A stretch of 64,000 nucleotides of DNA from Fragum whitleyi (taxonomy: Eukaryota > Mollusca > Bivalvia > Cardiida > Cardiidae). The position numbers and the translations under genes are program-made. A model generated the notes under the pieces. That model did not search any database. It saw only the letters and a program-made list of their open reading frames with translations, and was not told the origin of the DNA. Each line of letters starts with the position of its first letter. Positions within the stretch are counted from its first letter, which is position 1. Below are positions 1 through 11,118 of this stretch, in pieces. The stretch is taken from the NCBI GenBank assembly GCA_948146395.1, contig OX411543.1, positions 51,812,017 to 51,876,016 on the forward strand. The letters run 5' to 3'.

Positions 1-102
1 GTACCAAAGTCAAGGTCATGTGACAAGGTCAAGGTCATCTGTCAAGGTCAAACTTAAAAAAAAGCTGTTCCGGGGGCATTCGTGTTTCACAAACACATCT
101 TG
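1..102 (+). mobile_element. GGGGGCAT element, 3' end only
   Basis: The window opens inside a copy of the GGGGGCAT family: AAGGTCAAGGTCATCTGTC repeats, the inverted subterminal CGGGGGCAT, a 3' hairpin (GTGTTT-CAC-AAACAC) and the terminus ATCTTG followed by TTT. The same 3' end is seen at 38434 and 13069. Confidence 0.8.
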
Positions 103-194
103 TTTATGACTGTTTACTTCAGCAAATTGTAGGTTTGCGGAAATTAAAAGCAATTAAGGAACTTGCAAAAAAGTGTGTTTTTTTTCCTTTTTGG

Positions 195-1025
195 CTTTTG
201 TAACATTATTTTGGCCAGCATCTTCAATTCATCCTAGTGTGCATTGTCTAGCTATCAAGTACATTAAATTCTAATGTCATTGTGGCTACATAGATGCAGA
301 TTGTTAGGTACTTCTGTAAGAGTTTAGAAATTTCTATGGAACATCTCAAAGGTTTAGGAGGGTAGGGAATATAAAACTGATAAACAACACACATTATATT
401 TATTTTGATTGACTTGGTTCAAGTCAGTAAATTATAGGATTCATGTGGAAATTTAAACGAAGGAGCCTGCAAAACTGATATGTTCTTACTCTTTGGCTTT
501 AGTTTCATTATTTTGGCCAATTAACATCTTCAATTCTTCCTAGCGGACATTGTCTAGCTATCAAGCAATTCTCATTTATTGTGGAGACACCAATTATAAT
601 TCAAATATATTAGAAAGTATTGCAAGATTTAGGTTTTTGCATCCAATATTTCAAAAACAATTGTGGAAGGGGATTGAACAGATTAAACAACTTGCATTTA
701 TTTGGAACTTGCTCCAAAATTTAAGGAAATCATGTGAAAATTGTCACAGGAAAATCTGATTTTTTTCCTCTTTGACTTGTTTAATATTTTGGCCAACTTG
801 TTCAATTTCTTCCTAGCATGCATTGTCTTAAGCTAAACATAATATTCTCATATACTCAGTGGTGACCATATTGTTTATTGTAAAAGTCAAGTTCTTTATA
901 TCAAGTATCTCTAGTAAGATTAAGGAAGGTAGGGGATGACTTTGTTTAATCAAAAAAATGTTTTACCTTTATTTGGCCAACATTTTAATTCAATTCTTTC
1001 TTGATGCATTGTCTAGTTGTTATGC
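195..1025 (+). repeat. Degenerate tandem repeat, about 280-bp unit
   Basis: A block reading TTTTGGCCA...TTCAATTC.TCCTAG.....TTGTCTAG recurs near 200-258, 500-562, 777-833 and 961-1022, with similar AT-rich sequence between. Copies are diverged and carry no coding signal. The last copy is part of the 1,031-bp duplication. Confidence 0.65.
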
Positions 1026-1152
1026 ACATTAATTATTCACATTTTCTCAAACACAGTTGCCTATTTTGAGGCGTCGGTACAAAACTATTGAAATTCCTAA
1101 ACACTGACTTCTTGATTTGTTTTGGTCTTGGTGTCATAAAAGTAATATTTCC

Positions 1153-1224
1153 ATGGCCTAGCATGAAACAGTTGTAACTGCCTATATGCTTATAGGCAGT
1201 AACAACTGTTTCACGCTGAGCCAT
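1153..1224. repeat. 72-bp foldback palindrome, copy 1
   Basis: Near-perfect inverted repeat: ATGGCCTAGCATGAAACAG..., centre TATATGCTTATA, ending in CTGTTTCACGCTGAGCCAT. Arms about 34 bp. A second identical copy at 2220-2291 comes from the tandem duplication. Confidence 0.85.
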
Positions 1225-2623
1225 CAGTTTGTATTTTTAATTAAGCAATATTATTTTCATTGGTTTTTCAGTTATTGGTAGAAAAAATACTTTAGCTAAA
1301 GAAACATATTCAAATCATTTATTCATTTCCAATTTGAACCTATCTAAATACCACTATAGGACTTGCTAGGAATGAATTCAAAACATGTCTGCAGTTGGCC
1401 ACATAAACATTCTAACTATGTACAGCTAATTTTAGCTGTACTTGTTAGAATTTGTAGCCCACAGGGGACATGAATAGGGTTGAAAATTAAAATTTAATGA
1501 ATTAATTATAAAAGATTTTTTTAAACATATCAAAACTGTTGTGAGTACGTATTTTTGTCCATGTATATATAAACATGCTTTGACAACAGTTTTGCTTTGA
1601 CCTTTATCAATTTTTTTCTTGGGTTTTTTGTTCTTGTTGTTTATGGTTGAGCTAAGTAAGTAGCTTTCTGGTAAATGATGTGGTTCACTGTACAGTGGCT
1701 TGGTAGGACACTGTACAGTGACTTGGAGGAAAAAAAAAAATTTGATGATGCTGAATTGATGGATGCTGGATGTTGCCTGCGCCTTGGAAAAGATGGTTGA
1801 TGGATTACTCCTTGACATGGTGGGTAGAAGATTAAAATAAATTATTACGCTCCCTTCGAAGAAGAGGGGGTATATTGCTTTGCACCAGTAGGTTGACAAT
1901 ATTGTTTATTGTAAAAGTTAAGTTCTTTATATCAAGTATCTCTAGAACGATTAAGGAATGTAGGGAATAAAATAAATTAAACAACTTTCATTTTGTTTTG
2001 GATGACTTTGTTTAATCAAAAAAATGTTTTACCTTTATTTGGCCAACATTTTAATTCAATTCTTTCTTGATGCATTGTCTAGTTGTTATGCACATTAATT
2101 ATTCACATTTTCTCAAACAAAGTTGCCTATTTTGAGGCATCGGTACAAAACTATTGAAAGTTCCTAAACACTGACTTCTTGATTTGTTTTGGTCTTGGTG
2201 TCATAAAAGTAATATTTCGATGGCCTAGCATGAAACAGTTGTAACTGCCTATATGCTTATAGGCAGTAACAACTGTTTCACGCTGAGCCATCAGTTTGTA
2301 TTTTTAATTAAGCAATATTATTTTCATTGGTTTTTCAGTTATTGGTAGAAAAAATACTTTAGCTAAAGAAACATATTCAAATCATTTATTCATTTCCAAT
2401 TTGAACCTATCTAAATACCACTATAGGACTTGCTAGGAATGAATTCAAAACATGTCTGTAGTTGGCCACATAAACATTCTAACTATGTACAGCTAATTTT
2501 AGCTGTACTTGTTAGAATTTGTAGCCCACAGGGGACATGAATAGGGTTGAAAATTAAAATTTAATGAATTAATTATAAAAGATTTTTATAAACATATCAA
2601 AACTGTTGTGAGTACGTATTTTT

Positions 2624-2924
2624 ATGCCCCCGATAGGGAGGCATCATAAATTTGACTTGTCCGTCCGTCCGTCTGTCCGTCCGTCTGTCCGTCCGTCCGT
2701 CCGTCATTCCGTCCAAAAACTTTAACATTGGCCATAACTTCCTTATTACTTAACATATTCGCATCATACTTTACCACAACATTCCTTGGTACATTACCTT
2801 TCTGTAGGCACATACTTTGGTGACCTTGACCCCTGGATGACCTTGACCTTCAACATAGATTGGCCATAATTTAAAATCAAAGCGGTGTCGGGGGCATTGT
2901 CATCTTACAGTGACAGCTCTTGTT
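2624..2924 (+). mobile_element. GGGGGCAT-family element, complete, inserted in T-run
   Basis: Starts ATGCCCCCG after five Ts, followed by a CCGTC/CTGTC run (2660-2708), TGACCTTGACC repeats, inverted subterminal CGGGGGCAT (2889), hairpin TGTCA...TGACA and CTCTTG-TT. The uninserted sister copy at 1550-1562 reads GTATTTTTGTCC, so the borders are known to within the shared Ts. Confidence 0.88.
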
Positions 2925-3207
2925 GTCCATGTATATATAAACATGCTTTGACAACAGTTTTGCTTTGACCTTTATCAATTTTTTTCTTGGGTTTTTTGTT
3001 GTTGTTGTTTATGGTTGAGCTAAGTAAGTAGCTTTCTGGTAAATGATGTGGTTCACTGTACAGTGGCTTGGTAGGACACTGTACAGTGACTTGGAGGGAA
3101 AAAAAATTTGATGATGCTGAATTGATGGATGCTGGATGTTGCCTGCGCCTTGGAAAAGATGGTTGATGGATTACTCCTTGACATGGTGGGTAGAAGATTA
3201 AAATCAA

Positions 3208-3320
3208 TTATTACGCTCCCTTCGAAGAAGAGGGGGTATTGCTTTGCACCTGTAGGTTGGTCTGTCAGTCGGTCTGTCTGTAGACAGTAGATGTTTTACA
3301 AACATCAATTGCTTATATTT
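3208..3320 (+). mobile_element. CGCTCCCTTCGAAG-type element head
   Basis: Hairpin CTCCCTTCGAAGAAGAGGGGG followed by GTCTGTCAGTCGGTCTGTCTG, the same head-plus-CTGTC layout as the other T-run elements. The core and 3' end are not recognisable. The first duplicated copy ends inside the same hairpin at about 1894. Confidence 0.6.
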
Positions 3321-3689
3321 AATTTTCAGTTGTAATCTAAATTAAGCATATTGAGAGAGATCAGTGCATTACTTTTTTAAGTGCCTATATATATTCATAG
3401 CCAATTACAATGCTTTTGCACTGAACAATCAATTGCACCTATTTCAATACTGCTTATATGTTAAGTACGTTCCAGCTAATGATAATAAAGGACAAATTTT
3501 CGACCTTCAAAATGCAAGAAATACAACTTTTTTTTTCAAAGTTCAAAACTTTTGTAAGAACGTATATAAATTCATATATGCTCTTACAACAGTTTTGTTT
3601 TGACCTACATCAAAACTTTTTCTTTATTTTTCTTTGTATGGGAATTTTTATGGTTAAAAAATAGGCTGTAAAGCTCAGTAGGTAGCTTT

Positions 3690-3905
3690 CTGGTACATGA
3701 TGAAGTGTAACACTGTGGTTTGGTGTAGACCTATTAATATCACATCAATATCCCTGTCGATTCTGCTTCCTGGGAATTTCACCAGTACTCCCACCGAATA
3801 TTTGGGCCAAGGAAAGAACAAAGATCAGTAGTCTCTTCTGGATATCAAACTCTGGACCTCTTGATCAAGAAGCTTGAGCTTGCCTCTCGACCATTGACAT
3901 CATGT
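3690..3905 (-). mobile_element. Decayed tRNA-derived SINE (minus strand)
   Basis: The segment at 3837-3905 read on the minus strand gives a B-box-like GAGTTTGATATCC and an upstream tRNA-like stretch; 3775-3795 resembles the reversed SINE body (TCCTGGGAATTTCACCAGT). Diverged. Confidence 0.45.
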
Positions 3906-4225
3906 CACACTTTACTGCGGCTGGGTTGGTAGACAATTTGGTGTCTGATGGTTGGATCATGGTTGATGGTAGAAGAAAAACTGGACTATATGGTCGACAG
4001 CCTGCACTTGGTAACTATGACTTCATCAACTTGATAATTGGTGGACGGCAACTTGAAATGATGGTCAGTTGGTCACCTTGGTTTCCATGGCTACAAGACA
4101 AGGCATCAATGCTGATTTCTGGCAGAAGACTACTGGAATGGATAACTGGCAGATAACACCCAGACCCTGACTTGATGGTTTATGGGCATGTCCACTGGAA
4201 TTGATGGTTGGTAAACATGCAAACC

Positions 4226-4384
4226 TATTAAAGGTAGTAGACCTGTAAAAGTTCCGCGACATTTTAGACATCATGAACTTTAACAGTGTTTTTTTCAATT
4301 TTCATTAGGAAGCCTCGGTCAACATTTTGAAAGATCATAAGCTCTGAAACGTTGCAGAACTATAAGGGGTCCACTACCTTAAGA
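4226..4384. mobile_element. Small TIR element (AAGGTAGTRGACC family)
   Basis: TIRs TTAAAGGTAGTAGACC and GGTCCACTACCTTAA bound about 158 bp. Related sequence is at 48530-48615 (TGGTCCATGACCTTAA end) and 55572-55650 (TTAAGGTAGTGGACC start). Confidence 0.6.
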
Positions 4385-4741
4385 GATGAAATGATTTTTT
4401 TTTTTATTTATGGAGGTATAAAACTATAAACCAAATTACATGGCTGTATGAATACCAAAAGATTCATACATGAGTGAGTAGGATTTTAGTTTCATACCTC
4501 CTTGAAATCAACAAACACTCTCTTCATATCTTATGGTTTGATTTCATGGAAGGAAAACATAAAAAATTATCAGTAAAGAAACAGATTTCTTATAGGACTA
4601 CATTATGTGGAAATTAACAAAATTGCCATGTGCTCAAAATTGTTTTCATTGAGCCAATCAGAATTAAGATGAACTTTACTATTATCATTGTCCTATGCTT
4701 AAAAACTTGTTCAAATTTAAACGCTCTGCAGAAGCCATTTT

Positions 4742-5175
4742 TATACGCCACTGAAGGTGGTTTTATATTGGTATCTTAATCTCTGTCTGTCCATCCATCA
4801 GTCCGTCCATCCCTCCTGACGTCAGAACATCTGTCTGTCCTTACGTCCAAATCTTGTGAACTCAACGTCTGCTTCATTTATGGACAAATTTGGATCATCT
4901 GAATCTTTTCACAAAATGTTCCTAGTCACCAGACCTAGCGCATATTTTAATGTGGTTGCATCAATGAGTTACAGAACAAGTTTGAGTTTGGTTCCAGTCC
5001 AATGATTTTTCTGAAAAATACGGATGCTGGACTTAGAAATTTCAGTTTTCTGGACATTTTTCCTATACCCTTTTACATATTGAGCTAATATTTTGTTTGT
5101 GAATCTGCATCAATGAGTTACAGAATAAGTTTAAGTTTGGTACCAGTCCATTGAACAATTTCAGATATACAGTAA
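4742..5175 (+). mobile_element. TACGCCACTGAAGGTGG-headed element, 3' truncated
   Basis: Head hairpin CCACTGAAGGTGG, then CTGTCCATCCATCAGTCCG, then two copies of a core containing CATCAATGAGTTACAGAA and GATGCTGGACTTAGAAATTT. The core is the same (opposite strand) as the tandem repeats at 60290-61300. Confidence 0.65.
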
Positions 5176-5403
5176 ATTGCTGATTTGGGATGTAAGTGAT
5201 AGCAATGAACAATTACATGTTTGTAAGAATTACCTACCATTCAGCACTTTAGTTTCAATATACATCAACAGATTTACCAAAACAGGTGATTAAATTGTGA
5301 CAAAGGCACTCTTGTTAGTTTTTGTTGACAATTAAGAAAATGCTAGTTAGCACAATTATAGTAGCAGTTTTAATAATTAAACTAATAATGATACATTGTT
5401 TTT

Positions 5404-5542
5404 ACAGAGAAATTCCAAGGCCTAGGTGATCTATGACGTATACAACTCTGTGAAGTCCCAGATTGCTGTAAACATTGACAGACAACATGTGGAGACCACA
5501 CTAGAGTCACCTATACAACAAACTATGGAAATACCCCTACAA
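5404..5542 (+). pseudogene. Exon-like segment 1 of 3 (unknown protein)
   Basis: TTTTTACAG, then a frame reading SVKSQIAVNIDRQH and ending CCCTACAACAG|GTGGGC, which looks like acceptor to donor. A TAG interrupts the frame near the start. Paralogous to 6616 and more weakly to 7545. Product not recognised. Confidence 0.4.
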
Positions 5543-5654
5543 CAGGTGGGCTACCTCTTACTGGGAACACACTCAGATCAATCTTTTGGCCAAACTCAAG
5601 GGGGGACTTGTAGCTATCATGTATGTTGAACAGATCATAATGACTTGTTAAGAT

Positions 5655-5865
5655 TTAGAGCTGACATAATACAGTCGGTAGAGCGTCGGACTATCATTTA
5701 AAAGGTTCAAGGTGGAATGGCAGCTGGAGGCTAGGAATGGATGTAATGGTAGTACTGCGGCGAGAAATACCAGGAATTCTTTGTTAGGTGCTCCAGTAGC
5801 TGGATATAATTGAAAGATTGTTGAAAGTGACTAATCCCATTCTATCAACAAATTGAACAGGGAAT
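5655..5865 (+). mobile_element. tRNA-derived SINE copy
   Basis: A-box-like AGTCGGTAGAGCG, B-box-like AGGTTCAAGGTGG, then body GGCTAGGAATGGATGTAATG, CAGGAATTCTTTGTTAGGTG and the tail GATTGTTGAAAGTG. It separates two direct repeats containing TTTGGCCAAACTC (5587, 5881). Confidence 0.75.
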
Positions 5866-6310
5866 ACACTAAGACCAATCCTTTGGCCAAACTCCAGGGA
5901 GGATTTGTAGCTATCATGTACAGTCGATCTTGCTTGAGCAACCACCTCTATTAAGTGACCATTTTTATTAAGTGACTGTTTTCAAAATCCCCTTTTTTTA
6001 AATCAAAATATCTGAAAAAAGTAGATAGTATTGGTATAAAAATCATTGTAAATGAATCCTATGTCGTAAACTCACCAGAATCACCTCAATGGGACAATTC
6101 TGGTTAGGTTAAAGAACAGTACATAGGTTTATTGAGAATTTCGCAATCAATTCAATTTGTAAACAGAATGTGTATTAAGCAATCATTTTTTTTTTTTTGA
6201 AAGACCACTTTTCAGTGGTCCTGTGCGTGGTCTTACAAGCTTTACTGTATTTTGTGCAGATCCTCCAGGCTTGTAAAGATTTAGTGCACTGTAAAGATGA
6301 AATTACTTTT

Positions 6311-6455
6311 ATCTCCCTGCTTCGATAAGATTGGGGGCATATTGTTTTACTTTATTGTCTGTTTGCTTGCAAAACTTAATTAAAAAGAACATAGCTTATC
6401 AATTGAAGCCCATTCAAGATACAATACTCATATTTTGATAATAGATCTCATTTAA
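6311..6455 (+). mobile_element. GGGGGCAT element, 5' part
   Basis: Hairpin head with ATTGGGGGCATATTGTTTTAC, a degenerate CTGTTTGCTTGC and AAGCCCATTCAAGATACAA core as in 12652. The 3' end is missing. Confidence 0.65.
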
Positions 6456-6615
6456 GGTTATGCAAGAATTAATTTTGAAAAGCCGCTGCTTCTTGGTGAA
6501 AAGTATATCCTGTGAAATACTTTTCTTTTGTAATTAAGTTATTCTTTGGAACAGTCTGCATTCATATGAAAGCGCTTGTAGTAAGTCATATCTAGTGACA
6601 AGTTGTTGTTTTTAC

Positions 6616-6752
6616 AGAGAACATCCAAGGCCCGGGTGATCAATAATGAATACATCTCCGTGAAGTCCCAGATTTCTGTACACATTGATAGAAAACATGC
6701 AGATTCCAGACTGGAGTAACCTTGACACAACAAAATATGGAAATACCCCAAC
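6616..6752 (+). pseudogene. Exon-like segment 2 of 3 (unknown protein)
   Basis: After TTTTTACAG the frame reads RTSKARVINNEYISVKSQIS and then VHIDRKHADSRLE before a stop. It ends near AACAACAG|GTTGG. Similar to 5404. No known domain recognised. Confidence 0.4.
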
Positions 6753-6847
6753 AACAGGTTGGTTAGATCAACACATCTACTAAAGTATACTTGTAGTCAA
6801 CGATCACTTACAAGACCATCAAATAAGCAGTTACTAATAATAATGGC

Positions 6848-7093
6848 CGGGAGCCCGTTTTACTAAACTTCTGAGAAAAAAATTATAAGTCAAGTCACAA
6901 TTTATATTTGGTGTTTTCATTCCTTGTTAGATTCTGCCTTGCAATATCTCATTGGAAATGTCTTTAAACCACTAATCCAATGAGATGATGCTTGAGAGAA
7001 TTCCGTATTTAGTTACTACTTCAGATGCAACTTTAATATTTGACTAATGCCAAAAATGATCGTAAGATGTTAAGTGAAACAGGCTCCAGTGGC
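6848..7093 (+). mobile_element. GGGGCCCGTTTTACTAAAC MITE, copy 1
   Basis: Starts GGGAGCCCGTTTTACTAAAC, contains GTTAGATTCTGCCTTGCAAT and CAATGAGATG palindromic parts, and ends GTTAAGTGAAACAGGCTCC. Other copies at 27598 (inverted) and 48850. Confidence 0.75.
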
Positions 7094-7214
7094 TTAGTAC
7101 AATAATCATAAAAAAACATAGGTCATTTTGCCTTTAAAGATTGTCATATTAGCCTTACTGCATTCTATGATGTTGGAACCCATAAGAATTGCCTCATTGA
7201 CCAATTCATTTTTT

Positions 7215-7475
7215 AGCTCGGCTGTTTTTGGAGAAAACCAGGGGTAACATGATCATCTTGGTGCTGTTAGCATTGGTGTTGGCGTTGGCATGACAAACTT
7301 TAGCTTTGGTCATATCAATGTTGTTATTGGGGATATATTAATGAAATTCGGCATGGGTGTTCACCATCACAAGAGCTACCCAGGTTATCAAGGGGGGTAA
7401 CTGTGGGGGCATTTTTGTAAGAGTCATGCCTCTTTTCTGACTTTGTATAATCCAGCATCCGCAGCAAAGCCTTGG
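7215..7475 (+). mobile_element. AGCTCGGCTG element, 3' truncated
   Basis: TTTTTAGCTCGGCTGTTTTTGG head, GTTGGCGTTGGC run, then ATCAAGGGGGGTAACTGTGG and the AATCCAGCATCCGCAGC stretch seen before the 3' end in 50511. The CTCTTG end is missing. Confidence 0.7.
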
Positions 7476-7544
7476 CAAATGTATTAAAGCTATTTCACTA
7501 TAAATAGAACTTGAAAAGAAATATGATTTTTGTTCTTTTGCAGC

Positions 7545-7685
7545 GTCGAAGTAGAGAAAAAAATCACTGAAAACATTGACAGACACCAACTACATGCAAT
7601 GATCCAAGCCAAACAACATTGTGGCCTAATCCATTTACTTGACATTGATTGCTTTTCTGCCAGACTCGTGGAAAAGAACGTGTAA
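7545..7685 (+). pseudogene. Exon-like segment 3 of 3 (unknown protein)
   Basis: After TTTTGCAG the frame reads SVEVEKKITENIDRHQLHAM and continues open to a TAA at about 7683. The shared NIDRH/NIDRQH motif ties it loosely to 5404 and 6616. It could instead be a repeat. Confidence 0.3.
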
Positions 7686-7733
7686 AATTCATTTGAGGTA
7701 AGTTTTTTTGTTTTTGTCAAAGTAGACCTTTAA

Positions 7734-7954
7734 CCCTTTGCTGTTTAATCCCTGCTTTTTATGTGCCTGTGATTTTATGATTGAGGACACATTGTGAAAA
7801 AAGAAGAAATTGCTTCTGACAAGCAATTTCTTCTTTTTCCACACTATTTTCTACCCTACTGAATGGTTATTTTTCAAATTAAATCCACGTAAAATTTTGG
7901 TCTGCAAAATCTTTGAATTTGGACAGGTCCAAAATTTTGTAAAACAGGAAAGGG
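7734..7954 (+). mobile_element. piggyBac-like MITE A, copy 1
   Basis: TTAA on both sides (7730-7733, 7955-7958), termini CCCTTTGCTGTTTAA and AACAGGAAAGGG. The centre holds the hairpin GAAGAAATTGCTTCTGACAA / GCAATTTCTTC. 221 bp, non-coding. TTAA with CCC/GGG ends is typical of piggyBac. Confidence 0.85.
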
Positions 7955-8159
7955 TTAAAGGTAGTGGTCCATGACAATTGGTCAAATGACATTTTATCAT
8001 TCAATTTACTTGGACAAGTATGTTTATCAAGTGCAACAATAGAGAATTGTTTTAATCACACTGAACATTATCCATACACTATTGTATTTATCACAAAATT
8101 ATTTTGGGGTAAATAGATTTTACAAAGTGTACTTATATAATTTCATTCCACATTTTTAG

Positions 8160-9090
8160 GCATTTAATAAACTTTATATACTTATACCCCCACTCCAAAG
8201 AAGATGTTGCTTACTGAATTCAGATTTGTTGTATATCTTCCTGTTTTACGACCTAGTTAATTTTTGGACTTAACATGGTACAATGGGAAATTTAGCATTC
8301 TTTTTTTTCAGCAGCCATGAACCTGAGCAACTTAAAATTGCTTGACCTAATTTCATATGACAAAAAAAAACCCCTAAAGGATCAGCCAAATGTGGTGCAC
8401 CAAAATAAATGGACAAGAATGATTATGCTATTGAGAACTTGATCGAACATCTGGGTTTTGATAACTTGAATTTATCAGAAAAAGTGATTCATATAGTGTG
8501 AGCAGGTCTTAAATTTTATACCTCCATGAAATCAATAAATATTCTCATCACCTCTTAAATGAAACAATTATCCTCTTTTAATTTCCAGGTATTTCAACAA
8601 CCCATGTCAGAACCAATCAGGGCTATGGTATAAACTGATCTCTTAGAAAAGTGGGACTGTCATAATCTGACAAAGAAAATGTGAGTATTTTATCACTTTA
8701 ATTTCACCAAGTTGTGAAAAAAAAGATTCCATGTAAATAAATTTTTTAGGACAATGGTTTTTCATCAACAACAAGAGCTGTATTTTAAATGTGGTAGAGC
8801 ATATAAAGTACAAAAATGTAACCTTTAGAGATGAAGAGAGTATTTTGTGAATTTCATGAAGGTATGGATCTACAAACATAATCACACTTTTAATATGCAA
8901 GGAGGATTCATACATAAGTTTGTTAAGGTTTCTAGTTTCATACATATGAGATAAACATGTTCTCTTCATTACTTATTTATATAATACATACTTAGTGTTT
9001 GTATAAAAAAATACCTAATGAGGTTGGGAGAATTGATAATTGTCGAGGCTCTGCCCAGACAATAATCAATTCTCACGACCAAGTTAGATA
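8160..9090. other. Unassigned AT-rich sequence
   Basis: No open frame of interest and no delimited element. Stretches near 8520-8545 and 8870-8955 (ATACCTCCATGAAATCAA, TTCATACATAAGT) repeat motifs seen at 4440-4520, so it is probably old repeat sequence. Confidence 0.4.
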
Positions 9091-9096
9091 TTTTTT

Positions 9097-10328
9097 AGCT
9101 CCATTGGCCAAAGGCCAGCGAGCTATTGTCATGGCGGAGTGTCTGTTGTGCGTCCATGCGTGCATCCGCCCGTCAGTGTGTAAACTTTTTCTTTAATCAT
9201 CTTCTCCTCCCAAACCAATGGGCAAATTTTAACGAAACTTGGTAGAAATGATCCTTGGGTGGCACTCTCCTTAAATTGTTCATAGAATTTTGATTGACCT
9301 CCAAAAATGGGCGTGGCAGGGCAAGGAATTTTTTCACTTTGAAATCTTTAAAAATCTTCTTCTCCCAAACCATTGGGCCGATTTCAATGAAACTTGGCAT
9401 GGATGTTCCTTGGATGACCTTTTACTTAAATTGTTCAAGAAATTTTGATTGGCCCATAAATATGGGCGTGGCAGAGCGGGGCTTATTTGAGCCCGAAACC
9501 TTTGAATGACATCACCTCCTGAACCACTAGGCTGATTTCAATGAAACTTTAACAGAATGTTCCTTGGGTTCCTTTTCAAAAATTATTTGCTAAATTTCGA
9601 TTGGCCTATAAATTTGGGCGTGGCAGGGCGTGGCTTATTTTTAGGCCAAAACCTTTGAACCATATCTCCTCCTTAACCACTCAGCCAATTTCAATGAAAC
9701 TTTACCAGAATGTTTCTTGGGTGACTATTTACTTAAATTGTTCAAGAAATTTTGATTGGTCCATAAATATGGGCGTGGCAGGCAGGGCCTATTTTGACCC
9801 CGAAATTTTTGAATGACATCTCCTTCTGAACCTTATGTTTTAGTAAGATGGTTTAAGGGATGCAAACCGCCACCATAGCGCAGTTGGTTAGGCATTAGAC
9901 TTCAAGTCTGGAAGTAGTGGGTTCGATCCCCGGTGGCGACAAATATCCTTTCCGACGTTTGTCTCTCACCAATGGGTAGGGAATCGTAAACCTATGTGAG
10001 ATAACAGTTGGAGGCTAGGAAAGGGTGTAATGGTAGTACAGGTGAAAGAAATACCAGGAAGCCATTGTTAGGTGCTCCGGCCACTGCGATATAACTGTAA
10101 GATTGTTGAAAGCGGCGTTAAACCCATTCAAACAAAAACATATAAGGGTTGCAAGTTCATTATGATTGAGTATTTTGGTGCAATATGGACCAGAACAAGT
10201 TAAACATTATAAAATAGGTCTTAGGAGATTTTGGAGTGTTAATGTATTCATTTAAAGTAAGCTTCATTTAATGAAAGTCTAAAGATTTAAAAGCCAGTGA
10301 AGCGATACGGGCCTTCTTGGGCCTCTTG
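9097..10328 (+). mobile_element. AGCTCCAYTGGC element with nested SINE
   Basis: TTTTTTAGCTCCATTGGCC head hairpin, TGCGTCCATGCGTGCATCCG run, then about four diverged copies of a 140-bp unit (AACCATTGGGCCGATTTCAA..., ATGGGCGTGGCAGGGC). Near the 3' end is inverted GCCAGTGAAGCGAT, hairpin GGGCC..GGGCC and CTCTTG-TTT. A SINE sits at 9868-10136. Confidence 0.82.
9868..10136 (+). mobile_element. Full-length tRNA-derived SINE
   Basis: tRNA-like head 9870-9942 with A box TAGCGCAGTTGG and B box GGTTCGATCC. Body: CCTTTCCGACGTTTGTCTC, GAGGCTAGGAAAGGGTGTAA, ACCAGGAAGCCATTGTTAGG. Tail: GTTGAAAGCGGCGTTAAACC and a CAAACAAAAACA end. Inserted in the AGCTCC element. The head is a SINE promoter, not a free tRNA gene. 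Confidence 0.9.
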
Positions 10329-10329
10329 T

Positions 10330-11110
10330 TTCATACAATTTGTCTTGTTTTTGTCAATGTTTCTAACTGAAATGCAAATTTCTAAAAATAACCGCAAACG
10401 GGATGCTATCACACAGATATTTGTATAGTTATAAGATAAAATTTAATATCAATGATGCAAAAGCCTGTAAATCTTTGTCAATAAAGGAACCGATATCTCA
10501 ATGGATTACTTTGTTTAAGGTTACAAAATAGCTGAATACTGAAAATTCTTTTCATTTAGAAATAAAACTAATCTTTCAGCCAATCAGAATGCATGAATTT
10601 GGATGGATACAACTAATATCAAATGTTCAACCGGATCTCCTTCCAAAACAGGAATGTTCCAGTTTCAGGATAACAAAGGTTAACAAACACATGTTATTTT
10701 ATTTCAGTCATATACAGAGATGTAACAGGGGAGCCATAATATTGCTTGAACTTTTATTTGCTTTTGGTGATGAAAGACTCGCTTAAATATTTCCAACAGA
10801 ACATTTGAGATAGTGAAAAACTACAAAGTGACATGTGTGAATTTCCATGTATTCATCTCTAACAAAGTATATACCCTGACAACCAATACTCCCAGAAGGT
10901 TAGTTTGTAACACAAGATGGTGCAAAGAGACAAGAAACTACAGCTGAGATCAGACTATGAATAATCAAAACTTAAATACTATGAAAAAACATACCCATGA
11001 ACTTAATACTAGCAAGTACCCATAACTAAGTCTTTTGAAGATATAAAACAAAGGAAAAGATTGTCAACAACAGATTGTGTTATTCTGAAAAACCACATGG
11101 ACAATACCTT
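10330..11110. other. Unassigned sequence with a MITE remnant
   Basis: Mostly plain AT-rich sequence. 10620-10685 (CTCCTTCCAAAACAGGAATG ... AACAAAGGTTAA) resembles the right end of piggyBac-like MITE B. No coding exon seen. Confidence 0.4.
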
Positions 11111-11118
11111 ATCATTTC

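Larger units (their letters stand above)
864..3259 (+). repeat. 1,031-bp tandem duplication (second copy carries an insertion)
   Basis: 864-1894 and 1895-3259 are near-identical direct copies: same palindrome (1153, 2220), same TGTACAGT inverted pair, same CGCTCCCTTCGAAG end. The second copy contains 301 extra bases (2624-2924), a GGGGGCAT-family element. A more diverged partial third copy without the insertion is at about 3547-3720. Confidence 0.9.

Noticed and set aside
9870..9942. tRNA gene (A and B boxes, cloverleaf-like)
   Set aside because: It continues directly into the SINE body and tail, and similar heads recur at 19412-19488 (minus) and 55148; a SINE promoter region.
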